Origin: Nitrospira sp. UBA6493
GTDB taxonomy: Bacteria; Nitrospirota; Nitrospiria; Nitrospirales; Nitrospiraceae
Assembly (NCBI GenBank): GCA_002435325.1
Contig: DJMJ01000047.1
Coordinates: 1-64,000 of the forward strand
DNA: 64,000 bases
Reading direction: 5' to 3'
Both the position numbers and the translations under genes were made by a program. Below the pieces are notes generated by a model. That model did not search any database. It was given only the letters and a program-made list of their open reading frames with translations, and was not told where the DNA came from. This document shows, piece by piece, positions 26,952 to 35,841 of this stretch (its first letter is position 1; each line of letters begins with the position of its first letter).

Positions 26952-28079
26952 GTGAGCGCGAGTGTGATGGTGGAGCGAGCGGCCTCGGTCGAGATTAGCG
27001 GCAAGGTAATGTACTGCCGCGGACGGTGGACGCTGACCCATTTGGCTGATCTGGAGCGTCAGGTCGCGGCGATCCGGTGGCCTGAGGGGCAGGGCGTGAT
27101 CTGTGATGCCAGCGGATTGACCGCGTTAGATACGGGCGGGGCGGTGTTGTTTCAGCAGAGTCTTCATGCCGCCCATCGGCAGGGGCCGAAGCCGACGGTG
27201 CAAGGTCTGCGGCCGGATTTCGAAGCGCTGGTTCAACTGGTCGGCGCGCAGCAGGGAGACCGTGGGGGGAAGGGGCCGCGCCGCCATACGCGGATTGAGC
27301 GGCTTGGAGAGGCGGCGTGGCATCAATGGGAGTGCGGCCTTCGAGGGCTGGCCTTTCTCGGCGAGACTACCGTCGCGCTGGTTCGCGTGCTATCTCGCCC
27401 GCGGTCGCTGCGATGGCGCTCGCTGTTGCGGATGCTCCACATCGACGGCGTCAATGCGTTGCCGATCACGGGATTGCTGACCTTCCTCGTGGGTGTGGTG
27501 ATCGCCTACCAGGGCGCCGAACAGTTGCGAAAGTTCGGGACGAACATTTTTATCGTGGATTTGGTCGGGATCTCGCTATTGAGGGAAATCGCGCCGCTTA
27601 TCGTCGCAATTCTGATTGCCGGGCGGTCAGGATCGGCCTATGCCGCCGAGATCGGAACCATGAAGGTGACGGAGGAGTTGGATGCCGTGCGAACGCTTGG
27701 CATCTCGCCGATGGATCTGCTCGTCATCCCGAGGACACTGGCGTTGGTGATCGCCGTGCCCTTGCTTACCGTGTACGCGGATGTGCTGGGAGTCTTTGGG
27801 GGCATGTTGATCGCCTCGGGGCAATTGAACGTGAGTTTTACCGAGTTTGTCGGTCGTTTCGAGGAGGCCGTAGCGGTGCGGCATTTCCTGATCGGGATCG
27901 GAAAGGCTCCGGTCTTTGCGATCATCATTGCGCTCGTGGGGTGCTACCAAGGTTTTCAAATCAGAGGGGGCGTGGGTGATGTCGGCAGGCATACCACAAT
28001 CAGTGTCGTGCAGGGAATTTTTCTGGTGATCGTGTTCGATGCGATTTGCAGTATTCTCCTCAATTGGTGGGATTTGTAG
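26952..28079 (+). CDS. mlaE: STAS-MlaE fusion: permease of a phospholipid transporter
   Basis: 375 aa from GTG 26952. Residues about 10-95 form a STAS-like (MlaB-type) domain; residues about 130-375 are the MlaE permease with helices and the typical FLVGVVIAYQGAEQLRKFG, LLREIAPLIVAILIAGRSGSAYAAEIGTMKVTEELDAV and GVGRHTT-like (GVGDVGRHTTISVV) motifs. In E. coli MlaB and MlaE are separate proteins; here they are one chain. With MlaF, MlaD and a lipoprotein it should move phospholipids between inner membrane and periplasm. Confidence 0.92.
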   Translation: MSASVMVERAASVEISGKVMYCRGRWTLTHLADLERQVAAIRWPEGQGVICDASGLTALDTGGAVLFQQSLHAAHRQGPKPTVQGLRPDFEALVQLVGAQQGDRGGKGPRRHTRIERLGEAAWHQWECGLRGLAFLGETTVALVRVLSRPRSLRWRSLLRMLHIDGVNALPITGLLTFLVGVVIAYQGAEQLRKFGTNIFIVDLVGISLLREIAPLIVAILIAGRSGSAYAAEIGTMKVTEELDAVRTLGISPMDLLVIPRTLALVIAVPLLTVYADVLGVFGGMLIASGQLNVSFTEFVGRFEEAVAVRHFLIGIGKAPVFAIIIALVGCYQGFQIRGGVGDVGRHTTISVVQGIFLVIVFDAICSILLNWWDL

Positions 28080-28082
28080 CGT

Positions 28083-28199
28083 GATGTTCAAAATGGCTTC
28101 CAGCATCGTTCTCGTATCGTTCAGGCCCTCAACGTATCCCAGAGGGTACGCCTCGGCCCTTCACTCGCTGCGGCCTTGCTGGAATCCATTTTGAACATC
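28083..28199. repeat. Large palindromic repeat (REP/MITE-like) in the mla operon
   Basis: Two 23-bp arms, 28083-28105 and 28177-28199, are exact inverted copies except for one base. The 71 bp between them hold a further imperfect hairpin (AGGCCCTCAACGTA near 28122 against TACGCCTCGGCCCT near 28147). The element starts 3 bp after the mlaE stop and ends 26 bp before the mlaF start, so it is transcribed with the operon and would fold into a large cruciform or RNA stem. It contains no ORF. Confidence 0.75.
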
Positions 28200-28225
28200 C
28201 CTCGTGATCTAAAGAAGGGACAGCG

Positions 28226-29041
28226 GTGGCGTCTCAACCCGCAAGTGAGAAACATCAATCGGTTATCGAGGTGAGTCACGTCTCCACCCGGTTTGGGCAG
28301 GCCGTGGTGCATGCCGATGTCAGCCTGTCGGTGCGGCAGGGCGAGGTATTCGCCATTGCCGGAGGGAACGGGTGCGGCAAGTCCACCTTGTTGCGCGAGA
28401 TTGTAGGACTGCTTACGCCCTCGTCCGGAACCATTCGGCTCTTTGGCCAGGACAGCCGATCGTTGGAGGAGTATGACGGGAGACCGCTCCATCGGCGGTT
28501 TGGGGTGATGTTCCAGCACGGGGCATTGTTCAGTTCGCTCACGCTGGTGGACAATGTTGCGGTGCCTTTGCGCGAGTATACGGGGATGAGTCCGGCGCTT
28601 ATCCGTGAGATTGTCGCAGTCAAAATAGCGATGGTGGGACTGCCCCCGGAGAGTGGCGTGAAATATCCCAGCGAGTTGAGCGGCGGTATGCGGCGTCGGG
28701 CGGCGCTGGCGCGTGCGATCGTCATGGACCCCGAGCTGTTGTTTCTCGACGAGCCGACGGCCGGCTTGGATCCGATGATTGCCGCGGGATTCGATAAGTT
28801 GGTGCTGTCTCTGAAGGGCCTGTTGGGTCTGACGGTGGTCATGGTGACGCACGATTTGGATTCGCTGTGGCGCATCGCTGATCGCGTGGCGGTCTTGGGC
28901 AACGGAAAGGTTTTGGGAGTCGGGACGATGTCCGAGCTTTCGCAATCGAACGATCCGGTGGTGCGGGAATATTTCCACGGTCCACGGGGGCGTGCTGCGA
29001 GCGAGCAGGCTGCTTGGAACGGGCGGGACCGAAATGTGTGA
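28226..29041 (+). CDS. mlaF: MlaF-type ABC transporter ATPase
   Basis: 271 aa from GTG 28226. Walker A GGNGCGKST, signature LSGGMRRRAALARA, Walker B LLFLDEPTAGLDP and switch VTHD are all intact. It energises the STAS-MlaE permease. The start follows the palindromic repeat and a modest AAGAAGGGA ribosome site. Confidence 0.92.
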   Translation: MASQPASEKHQSVIEVSHVSTRFGQAVVHADVSLSVRQGEVFAIAGGNGCGKSTLLREIVGLLTPSSGTIRLFGQDSRSLEEYDGRPLHRRFGVMFQHGALFSSLTLVDNVAVPLREYTGMSPALIREIVAVKIAMVGLPPESGVKYPSELSGGMRRRAALARAIVMDPELLFLDEPTAGLDPMIAAGFDKLVLSLKGLLGLTVVMVTHDLDSLWRIADRVAVLGNGKVLGVGTMSELSQSNDPVVREYFHGPRGRAASEQAAWNGRDRNV

Positions 29042-29053
29042 CGGGGGCGCTGT

Positions 29054-30016
29054 ATGGAACCGAAGGTGAACTATCTCGTCGTCGGATTATTCGTCGCCGT
29101 GTTGGGCGCCACCATCCTGGCCGGTATTTTGTGGCTGGGGAAGAGCGACTATCGGGGTGCGTATGAGCGGTATGAAGCCTATATGCGGGAGTCCGTCGCC
29201 GGATTGAGTGTGGATTCGACCGTGAAGTATCGCGGGGTGGACGTCGGACGAGTCAGAGAAATTGCGCTGAATCCGGACAATCCCGAAGAAGTGCGGCTGA
29301 CTCTGGACATCTCCCGTGGAACGCCGATCAAGACCGACACGATCGCGGTGCTGGAGACCCAGGGGCTTACCGGCCTGGCGACGATCAACTTGACCGGGGG
29401 AAGCCGTGAGGCGCCGCCGTTGCAGGCGCTGGAGGGACAGGCCTATCCGGTGATCAAGACGGGACCGTCGCTATTTTTCCGGCTCGATGAAGCGATGTCG
29501 CGCTTGTTGTCAGAAAAAGGACTGACCAAGCTGTTGGCAGATCTGGATACGGTCGCCAAGGGCGCGGCAGAGGTGCTGGATGAGGACAATCGTACGGCGT
29601 TGAAACGCACGATCAAGGACCTTTCAGATGTGGCGCAGACGGTTGCGGCCCATAAGGCGCAGATGGAGCGGGGGCTTGATGGCGCGGCGCAAAGTGCGGA
29701 CAATCTGGTGAGGGTCACGAGCACGCTTAACGAGCAGGTTCCGATTCTGCTGGCGAGAATCAATAAAAGCGCCGCGGCGCTGCGCGCCTTGACGGAAGAG
29801 CTGGCGCACACCAGCAAGGCAGTCGGCGCGGTGGTGCAGGACACCCGTCCGGAGTTGGAGCAGTTTTCGCGGCAGACTTTGCCGGAGACGGGCATGCTGG
29901 TGACGGAGCTTCGGCAGCTGGCCGGCACATTGTCTCGGGTGGCGCGCGATCTGGAACGAGAACCGAACTCGCTGGTGTTTGGGCGAACCGCGCCGCCTCG
30001 CGGCCCCGGTGAATAG
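29054..30016 (+). CDS. mlaD: MlaD/MCE-domain lipid-binding protein
   Basis: 320 aa. One N-terminal anchor (about 7-27) precedes an MCE domain (about 40-120: YMRESVAGLSVDSTVKYRGVDVGRVREIAL ... TQGLTGLATINLTGG). The remainder (130-300) is a long helical/coiled region that could form a tunnel or needle. It binds and shuttles lipid in the periplasm together with MlaE and MlaF. Confidence 0.92.
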   Translation: MEPKVNYLVVGLFVAVLGATILAGILWLGKSDYRGAYERYEAYMRESVAGLSVDSTVKYRGVDVGRVREIALNPDNPEEVRLTLDISRGTPIKTDTIAVLETQGLTGLATINLTGGSREAPPLQALEGQAYPVIKTGPSLFFRLDEAMSRLLSEKGLTKLLADLDTVAKGAAEVLDEDNRTALKRTIKDLSDVAQTVAAHKAQMERGLDGAAQSADNLVRVTSTLNEQVPILLARINKSAAALRALTEELAHTSKAVGAVVQDTRPELEQFSRQTLPETGMLVTELRQLAGTLSRVARDLEREPNSLVFGRTAPPRGPGE

Positions 30017-30028
30017 CAGGAGGGATCT

Positions 30029-30664
30029 ATGACGCGTTGGATGGCCGTATTGCTTGCGGGGGTGTCGATGACAGGTGTGACCGGCTGTCTGTCCCTTCGC
30101 GCAGATTCACAGCCCATGCATACCTATCAGTTGGCGCTCAATGGGGCGTCCGATGAGTCTCGGGCTTTCGACCTCAATGGACCGGTGCTCCTCATCAGTC
30201 CAGCTCAGGCTGAGCCGGGTTTCGATACCGCGCGCATGATCTATCTTAAACGGGACTATGAGTTGGAGGCCTATGCGTACAATCAATGGGCCGATGCGCC
30301 GGCGCGCATGGTGACGTCCTCGCTGGTTCGGTCGTTGGATCGGAGCGGGTTCTGGCGAGCCGTTCTCCCCTTGCCGGGGTCTATGCGGGGGGATTATCGT
30401 CTTGACGCAGTCGGGTTTGCCGTGCAGCAGGAGTTCTTACAGCAGCCTAGCCGGGTGCGGGTTACGGTCCGCATGCAGCTGATCGATCTCAAAGAGTCCA
30501 GGGTCGTAGGGACGAGGGCCTTTGATGTGGCGGAAGATGCGCCGAGCGACGATGCGTACGGAGGGGTACTGGCGGCTAACCAGGCAATGGGCGCAATGCT
30601 GGATCAGGTCGGATCCTGGCTCCAGAGCTGTGTGCGGCGTGCACCGGCTTGCGGGCGGGTATGA
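30029..30664 (+). CDS. ABC transport auxiliary lipoprotein (PqiC/MlaC-like role)
   Basis: 211 aa. GGAGGG precedes the ATG. Lipobox VTGC at about residue 21. The body resembles the ABC-type transport auxiliary family (PF03886): a YQLAL strand, LLISPAQAEPGFDTARMIYLKRDYELEAYAYNQWADAPARM and a C-terminal helix QAMGAMLDQVGSWL. Such lipoproteins pair with MCE transporters at the outer membrane. Confidence 0.82.
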   Translation: MTRWMAVLLAGVSMTGVTGCLSLRADSQPMHTYQLALNGASDESRAFDLNGPVLLISPAQAEPGFDTARMIYLKRDYELEAYAYNQWADAPARMVTSSLVRSLDRSGFWRAVLPLPGSMRGDYRLDAVGFAVQQEFLQQPSRVRVTVRMQLIDLKESRVVGTRAFDVAEDAPSDDAYGGVLAANQAMGAMLDQVGSWLQSCVRRAPACGRV

Positions 30665-30686
30665 CCCTGCACAGGAAGGGAAGAGC

Positions 30687-31037
30687 ATGACGATCAGCCG
30701 TGTTTCGGTAATATTCGCCTTGATGGCGGGCTGTTGGCTATTGGCGGCTTCCCCCGGGTTCACGGCCGGTGAACGAAACCTGGTGCGAGGCAAGCAGCTA
30801 TACGAAAAGTATTGCCTGGCCTGTCATGGTCCGCAGGGTAGAGGGGATGGGGCCACGAAGTTTGACCCGCCACCGGCGGATCTCACGTCGAGCGAGGTGC
30901 TGCTGAAGCCTGACTCGAGGCTTGTGAAGAGTATTCACGAGGGACGACCAAACACCGCGATGGATGCCTGGAAAACAGCCTTGTCGGACGAAGCCATTCG
31001 CGACGTGCTTGCCTATGTGCTGACGTTCCCGCGATGA
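30687..31037 (+). CDS. Small periplasmic monohaem cytochrome c
   Basis: 116 aa from ATG 30687 (AGGAAGGG). Signal peptide to about residue 27, CLACH haem site near residue 44, and distal methionine in PNTAMDAW. It is clearly paralogous to the protein encoded at 39776. It is the only redox gene in the ftsH-mla operon, so a link between electron transport and envelope upkeep is possible but unproven. Confidence 0.88.
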   Translation: MTISRVSVIFALMAGCWLLAASPGFTAGERNLVRGKQLYEKYCLACHGPQGRGDGATKFDPPPADLTSSEVLLKPDSRLVKSIHEGRPNTAMDAWKTALSDEAIRDVLAYVLTFPR

Positions 31038-31047
31038 TGTGGCGGCA

Positions 31048-31530
31048 ATGAATCTCTCATGGAAAACCGGGCTTAGTTTTGGCCTGACCTCCGGCGTGAT
31101 TACCACACTTGGTCTGATGGTGGGTCTGCACTCCGGAACCCATTCACGGGCCATTGTGGTGGGCGGGATTGTCACCATTGCCGTGGCCGATGCCATGTCG
31201 GATGCCCTGGGTATTCATGTGTCCGAAGAGTCCAAGAATAGCGGCCCTGAGAGACATGTCTGGGAAGCGACGCTGGCGACGTTCGCCGCGAAGTTTGTGG
31301 TCGCGATGACCTTTGTGGGGCCAGTTTTGATGCGCCCTCTGGATCAGGCGGTTGTGATCAGCGTCATCTGGGGGCTGCTTCTGTTGGCGGTGCTCAGTTA
31401 TTTTATTGCGAGAGCTCAAGCGATCTCTCCCTGGAAGGTTATCGGCGAACATCTATTGATCGCGCTCTGCGTGGTGGCCATCACCCATGCGCTTGGTGAT
31501 TGGGTGCAAAAAGTCATCAAAGCGGAATGA
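31048..31530 (+). CDS. VIT/CCC1-like membrane protein
   Basis: 160 aa from ATG 31048 (a GTG at 31039 is also possible). Hydrophobic helices at about 8-30, 40-55, 80-100, 105-125 and 135-150. The opening LSFGLTSGVITTLGLMVGL followed by IVTIAVADAMSDALGIHVSEES matches the start of the VIT1/CCC1 iron/manganese transporter family. It is shorter than usual eukaryotic members but similar to bacterial forms. Ten bases separate it from the cytochrome gene. Confidence 0.65.
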   Translation: MNLSWKTGLSFGLTSGVITTLGLMVGLHSGTHSRAIVVGGIVTIAVADAMSDALGIHVSEESKNSGPERHVWEATLATFAAKFVVAMTFVGPVLMRPLDQAVVISVIWGLLLLAVLSYFIARAQAISPWKVIGEHLLIALCVVAITHALGDWVQKVIKAE

Positions 31531-31558
31531 AAGGCCTTCTCCCGTGAATCCCGACGCC

Positions 31559-32083
31559 ATGACGACGCAGCACGATTCCTCCCTTGCCTCGACTTACGAG
31601 CGTCTGCTGACGCTCTGGACTTCCGGGGTGCGCGATTATCATTCGATGCTATCCGACTATCTCACGGCCAACTCGATCTTTGTTGCAGTGATCGGGTTGA
31701 TCGTCTCGCGGGAGTCTCTGGCCTGGTCATTCACTGTCTTGATCGGCCTCCTCTGCGTGTTCGGCATCCTGCTCTGTCTGCAGATGGCGATCGTCCTCGG
31801 CCGTTTGTCCGGGCAGAACGCCTTGTGGGAGTGGCAGTTGAGGGGCATTGAATTAGCTGAGGGATGGCAGGGGCAGAAACTCATCACGGGCCTGTATCAA
31901 CTTCACGAAACGCGGCGATCGATCGAAAATCCGAAGAACGTGCCGGCGGTGTTCACCCCGAACTGGGCATTTCGACGGCACCGGCAGTGGTGGGCCCATC
32001 GCGCTATCAGCTTCCCTTGGTTCTTCGGCTGCGTCTACGGTCTGTTCTTCATCTGGGCTGTGACGCAATTCATTCACCGATGA
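31559..32083 (+). CDS. Hypothetical membrane protein, three helices
   Basis: 174 aa from ATG 31559 (GTG 31544 possible). Two adjacent helices (about 37-78: ANSIFVAVIGLIVS and VLIGLLCVFGILLCLQMAIVL) and one C-terminal helix (about 150-170). Residues 85-140 form a cytoplasmic stretch rich in Gln, Glu, Arg and Trp. I do not recognise the family. Spacing to the VIT-like gene is 28 bp. Confidence 0.6.
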   Translation: MTTQHDSSLASTYERLLTLWTSGVRDYHSMLSDYLTANSIFVAVIGLIVSRESLAWSFTVLIGLLCVFGILLCLQMAIVLGRLSGQNALWEWQLRGIELAEGWQGQKLITGLYQLHETRRSIENPKNVPAVFTPNWAFRRHRQWWAHRAISFPWFFGCVYGLFFIWAVTQFIHR

Positions 32084-32188
32084 GCCGGCATGGCCGTGTG
32101 CCCCGGCAAGTTCTCGCCGGATTGAATGGCACGGCCCGCAGTATTGACCAAGAGAGGCCGGCAGCCATTGCCCTCACACGGCACACCG

Positions 32189-33403
32189 ATGAGTAAGAAG
32201 CAGAGCCAGGTTAACGCACTCGCAGATCGGTTTATTCTCACTGCCAATGGAGGGTCGTCGAGCCTGAAGTGTGCGCTCTTCCAGATCAGCCCTCCCCTCA
32301 CTCGCGCGCGGTCTTGCACGGTCGACCGCATCGGGTTGCCGGACGGAACCCTGACACTGACAGACGCGATCATGGGAACCAGTGAGCGCAGGCCGATCCA
32401 AGCGGCGCATCACAACGACTGTGTCGATCCGGTCATCGCCTGGTTGGAAGAAAAGATCACGATCACAGATCTCGTCGCCATCGGGCATCGTGTGGTGCAT
32501 GGAGGCCCCCGGTATAGCGAGCCGCAAGTTGTCAGCCCGGAAATCATGGGCGAGCTGCGTCGGATGAGTCCCTATGATCCGGAACACTTGCCGGCCGAGA
32601 TCGCGCTGATCGAGGCGTTTGGTCGCCGCTATCCGACGCTCCCTCAGGTCGCCTGTTTCGACACCGCCTTTCACCGTGACATGCCGCGCGTCGCGCGTCT
32701 TTTTCCGATTCCCAGACGGTACGAGGCTGCCGGCGTTCAGCGATATGGGTTTCACGGACTTTCCTATGCGTACTTGATAGAGGAACTAAGGCGTATTGCC
32801 CCTCGTGAGGCGGAGGGCCGTGTCATCCTGGCTCATCTGGGCAATGGGGCGAGCATGGCGGCAGTGCGTGGGGGGCGGAGTATGGATACGAGCATGAGCT
32901 TCACGCCCACGGCAGGATTGCCGATGAGCACCCGTTCAGGCGATCTCGACCCTGGCCTGGTGTCCTATCTCTCGAGGACGGAAGGCATGACCGCCGAACA
33001 GTTTCATACGATGGTCAACACAGAGTCGGGTTTGCTAGGTGTGTCGGAGACGAGTTCCGACATTCGGGACCTCCTCGCTCGCGAGGGCAGCGACGTGCGG
33101 GCGGCTGAGGCCCTGGCGCTCTTCTGCTACCAGGCCAAGAAGCAGATCGGAGCCTATGCCGCGGCCTTGGGCGGGCTCGACACGCTGGTGTTCAGCGGCG
33201 GGATCGGTGAGAACGCGGCGGTGGTGCGAGCCCGTATCTGCGAAGGATTAGACTTCCTCGGCCTGACCATAGATGAGGCCCGCAATAACGCGGGTAAAGC
33301 GGGCATTTCCACCGTAGGCAGTAGAGCGACCGTTCGTGTGATTCACACAGACGAAGAGCGAGAAATCGCGCAATCCGTTCTTCGCGTGCTGAACGCAGTA
33401 TGA
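32189..33403 (+). CDS. ackA: Acetate kinase
   Basis: 404 aa from ATG 32189 (an upstream in-frame start at 32126 is possible but non-conserved). Typical motifs: LTANGGSSSLKCALF for the N-terminal phosphate loop, VVHGG, CFDTAFH with the catalytic Asp, RYGFHGLSYAY, HLGNGASMAAV and FSGGIGENAAVVRARI. It interconverts acetyl phosphate plus ADP with acetate plus ATP. Lying 20 bp before the phosphoketolase gene, it would convert the acetyl phosphate made there. Confidence 0.95.
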   Translation: MSKKQSQVNALADRFILTANGGSSSLKCALFQISPPLTRARSCTVDRIGLPDGTLTLTDAIMGTSERRPIQAAHHNDCVDPVIAWLEEKITITDLVAIGHRVVHGGPRYSEPQVVSPEIMGELRRMSPYDPEHLPAEIALIEAFGRRYPTLPQVACFDTAFHRDMPRVARLFPIPRRYEAAGVQRYGFHGLSYAYLIEELRRIAPREAEGRVILAHLGNGASMAAVRGGRSMDTSMSFTPTAGLPMSTRSGDLDPGLVSYLSRTEGMTAEQFHTMVNTESGLLGVSETSSDIRDLLAREGSDVRAAEALALFCYQAKKQIGAYAAALGGLDTLVFSGGIGENAAVVRARICEGLDFLGLTIDEARNNAGKAGISTVGSRATVRVIHTDEEREIAQSVLRVLNAV

Positions 33404-33422
33404 CAGGAGCGGTGAGGAGACT

Positions 33423-35801
33423 ATGCTGAGAAAAAAGACGATGGTGAATACGGACCTGCTTCAGAAAATGGATGCCTATTGGCGCGCGGCCAACTATCTG
33501 TCTGTCGGGCAGATTTATCTCTACGACAATCCCTTGTTGAAGCAACCGCTTACGCTGGCTCATATCAAGCCGCGCCTGCTTGGTCACTGGGGGACGACGC
33601 CCGGGCTGAATTTCATCTACGTCCATCTGAACCGTGTCATTACGCAGTACGGTTTGAACGTGCTGCCGATCACCGGGCCGGGTCACGGGGGACCGGGCTT
33701 GGTGGTGAACGCGTATTTGGAAGGCACCTACAGTGAGGTCTATCCGCACGTGTCGCAAGATGAAGCGGGGATGAAGCGCCTCTTTACGCAATTTTCCTTT
33801 CCGGGCGGCATTCCGAGCCACGTTGCGCCGGAGACCCCGGGATCGATTCACGAGGGCGGTGAGCTGGGATATGCCTTGTCCCACGCGTTCGGGGCGGCGT
33901 TCGATAATCCGGATTTTCTCGTCGCCTGCGTGGTGGGCGACGGAGAAGCGGAAACCGGTCCGCTGGCGACCAGCTGGCATTCGAATAAGTTTCTGAACCC
34001 AGTGCGGGACGGCGCTGTCCTGCCGATCCTGCACCTGAACGGATACAAGATCGCCGGTCCGACAGTGCTGGCGCGGATTCCACATGACGAGTTGGAAGCG
34101 CTGTGCGTCGGCTACGGGTACCGTCCCTATTTTGTCGAAGGCGATGAGCCGATGGCAATGCATCGACAGATGGCCGCCACCCTTGATGCGGTCGTGGCCG
34201 AGATCAAGAAGATTCAGCGTGTAGCGCGAACCAACGGATTCAAGAAACGGCCCCGGTGGCCGATGATCGTTTTGCGTTCGCCGAAGGGCTGGACGAGGCC
34301 GAAGTTCGTGGACGGCAAGAGGACGGAAGGCACGTTCCGGTCGCATCAGGTCCCGATGGGGGACATGAGCCATCCGGGCCATGTGAAGGTGTTGGAGCGG
34401 TGGATGAAGAGCTATCGGCCACAGTAGTTGTTCGACCAGTGGGGTCGGTTGCGTCCCGACCTGGCCGACTTGGCGCCGACCGGCGCGCGCCGTATGAGCG
34501 ACAATCCGCATGCCAATGGCGGTCTCTTGCTGCGCGATCTGCGCTTGCCCGACTTCCGAAACTACGCGCTGAACGTACGGAAGCCTGGGGCGGTGGATGG
34601 CGAAGCCACCCGTGTTCAAGGGGAGTTGATCCGTGACGTCATCAAAGGAAATCCCGACAATTTCCGCGTGTTCAGCCCGGACGAGACGAACTCCAACCGC
34701 TGGGGCGCCGTGTTCGAGGTGACGGACCGATGTTCGACGGCAGAGATTATTCCGGGGGACGATCATGTCGCGTCGGACGGTCGAGTGATGGAAATGCTCA
34801 GCGAGCATCAGTGCGAAGGCTGGCTCGAAGGCTATCTCTTGACGGGTCGCCATGGCATGTTCTCCTGCTATGAGGCCTTTATCCATATTGTCGACTCGAT
34901 GTTCAACCAGCACGCAAAGTGGCTCAAGGTGGCGAACCGGATTCCCTGGCGGCGGCCGATCGCATCTTTGAATTACCTGCTGTCGTCGCATGTGTGGCGG
35001 CAGGACCACAATGGGTTCAGCCACCAGGACCCGGGGTTCATCGACCATGTGGTCAACAAGAAAGCCGAGGTCATCCGGGTCTATCTCCCGCCGGATGCGA
35101 ACACCCTGTTGTCCGTCGCCGATCATTGCTTGCGCAGCCGCAATTACGTGAACGTCATCGTCGCCGGTAAGCAATCGGCGCCCCAGTGGCTGAACATGGA
35201 TGCCGCGATCGCACATTGCGCCGCCCGCCTGGGCATCTGGCCATGGGCCAGTAACGACCGCGGCGGTGAGCCTGATGTCGTGATGGCCTGCTGCGGCGAC
35301 GTGCCGACATTGGAAACGCTGGCGGCCGTCGAATTGCTCAGGACCGCATTCCCTCGCCTGAAAGTCCGCGTGATCAACGTGGTCAACTTGATGAAGCTCC
35401 AGCCCCAGCGCGAGCATCCCCACGGGTTGAGCGACCAGGCGTTTGATCGGCTCTTTACGACCGACAAGCCGATCATCTTTGCCTTCCATGGCTACCCCTG
35501 GCTGATTCATCGGTTGACCTACCGGAGGACCAATCACAAGAATCTGCACGTCCGCGGGTACAAAGAGGAAGGCACGACTACGACGCCGTTCGGCATGGCG
35601 GTTGTGAACGACCTCGATCGGTTCCATTTGGTGATAGACGTGATCAATCGGGTTCCGAAGTTGGGACGTCTGGGCGCGCAGACGAGGCAAGCGATGCAGG
35701 ACAAACGGATGGAACACAAGGCCTATATCGCCAAACACGGAGAGGATCAGCCCGAGATTCGAGCCTGGCGATGGGTCGCTCGCCGATCAATCCGGCGGTG
35801 A
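33423..35801 (+). pseudogene. xfp: Phosphoketolase interrupted by an in-frame TAG
   Basis: One frame from ATG 33423 (GAGGAG upstream) to TGA 35799 encodes the full-length 792-residue equivalent of xylulose/fructose-6-phosphate phosphoketolase, with a single TAG at 34425 (codon 335). Before it: GHWGTTPGLNF, ITGPGHGGPG, SIHEGGELGYALSHA and the TPP-binding GDGEAETG. After it: PHANGG, SPDETNSNR, QDHNGFSHQDPG and HGYPWLIH. The stop falls where homologues read RPEELFD, so GAG-to-TAG is the simplest change. Unless suppressed, only the N-terminal TPP half would be made. The enzyme would give acetyl phosphate for the adjacent acetate kinase. Confidence 0.88.
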
Positions 35802-35841
35802 CTCTTCAGGCCGAAAGCTTTGGCGTGACGTGGAGGTGCCT

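Noticed and set aside
33192..35738. 848-codon minus ORF over acetate kinase and phosphoketolase
   Set aside because: It is the antisense of strongly conserved enzymes on the + strand and has no recognisable domains.
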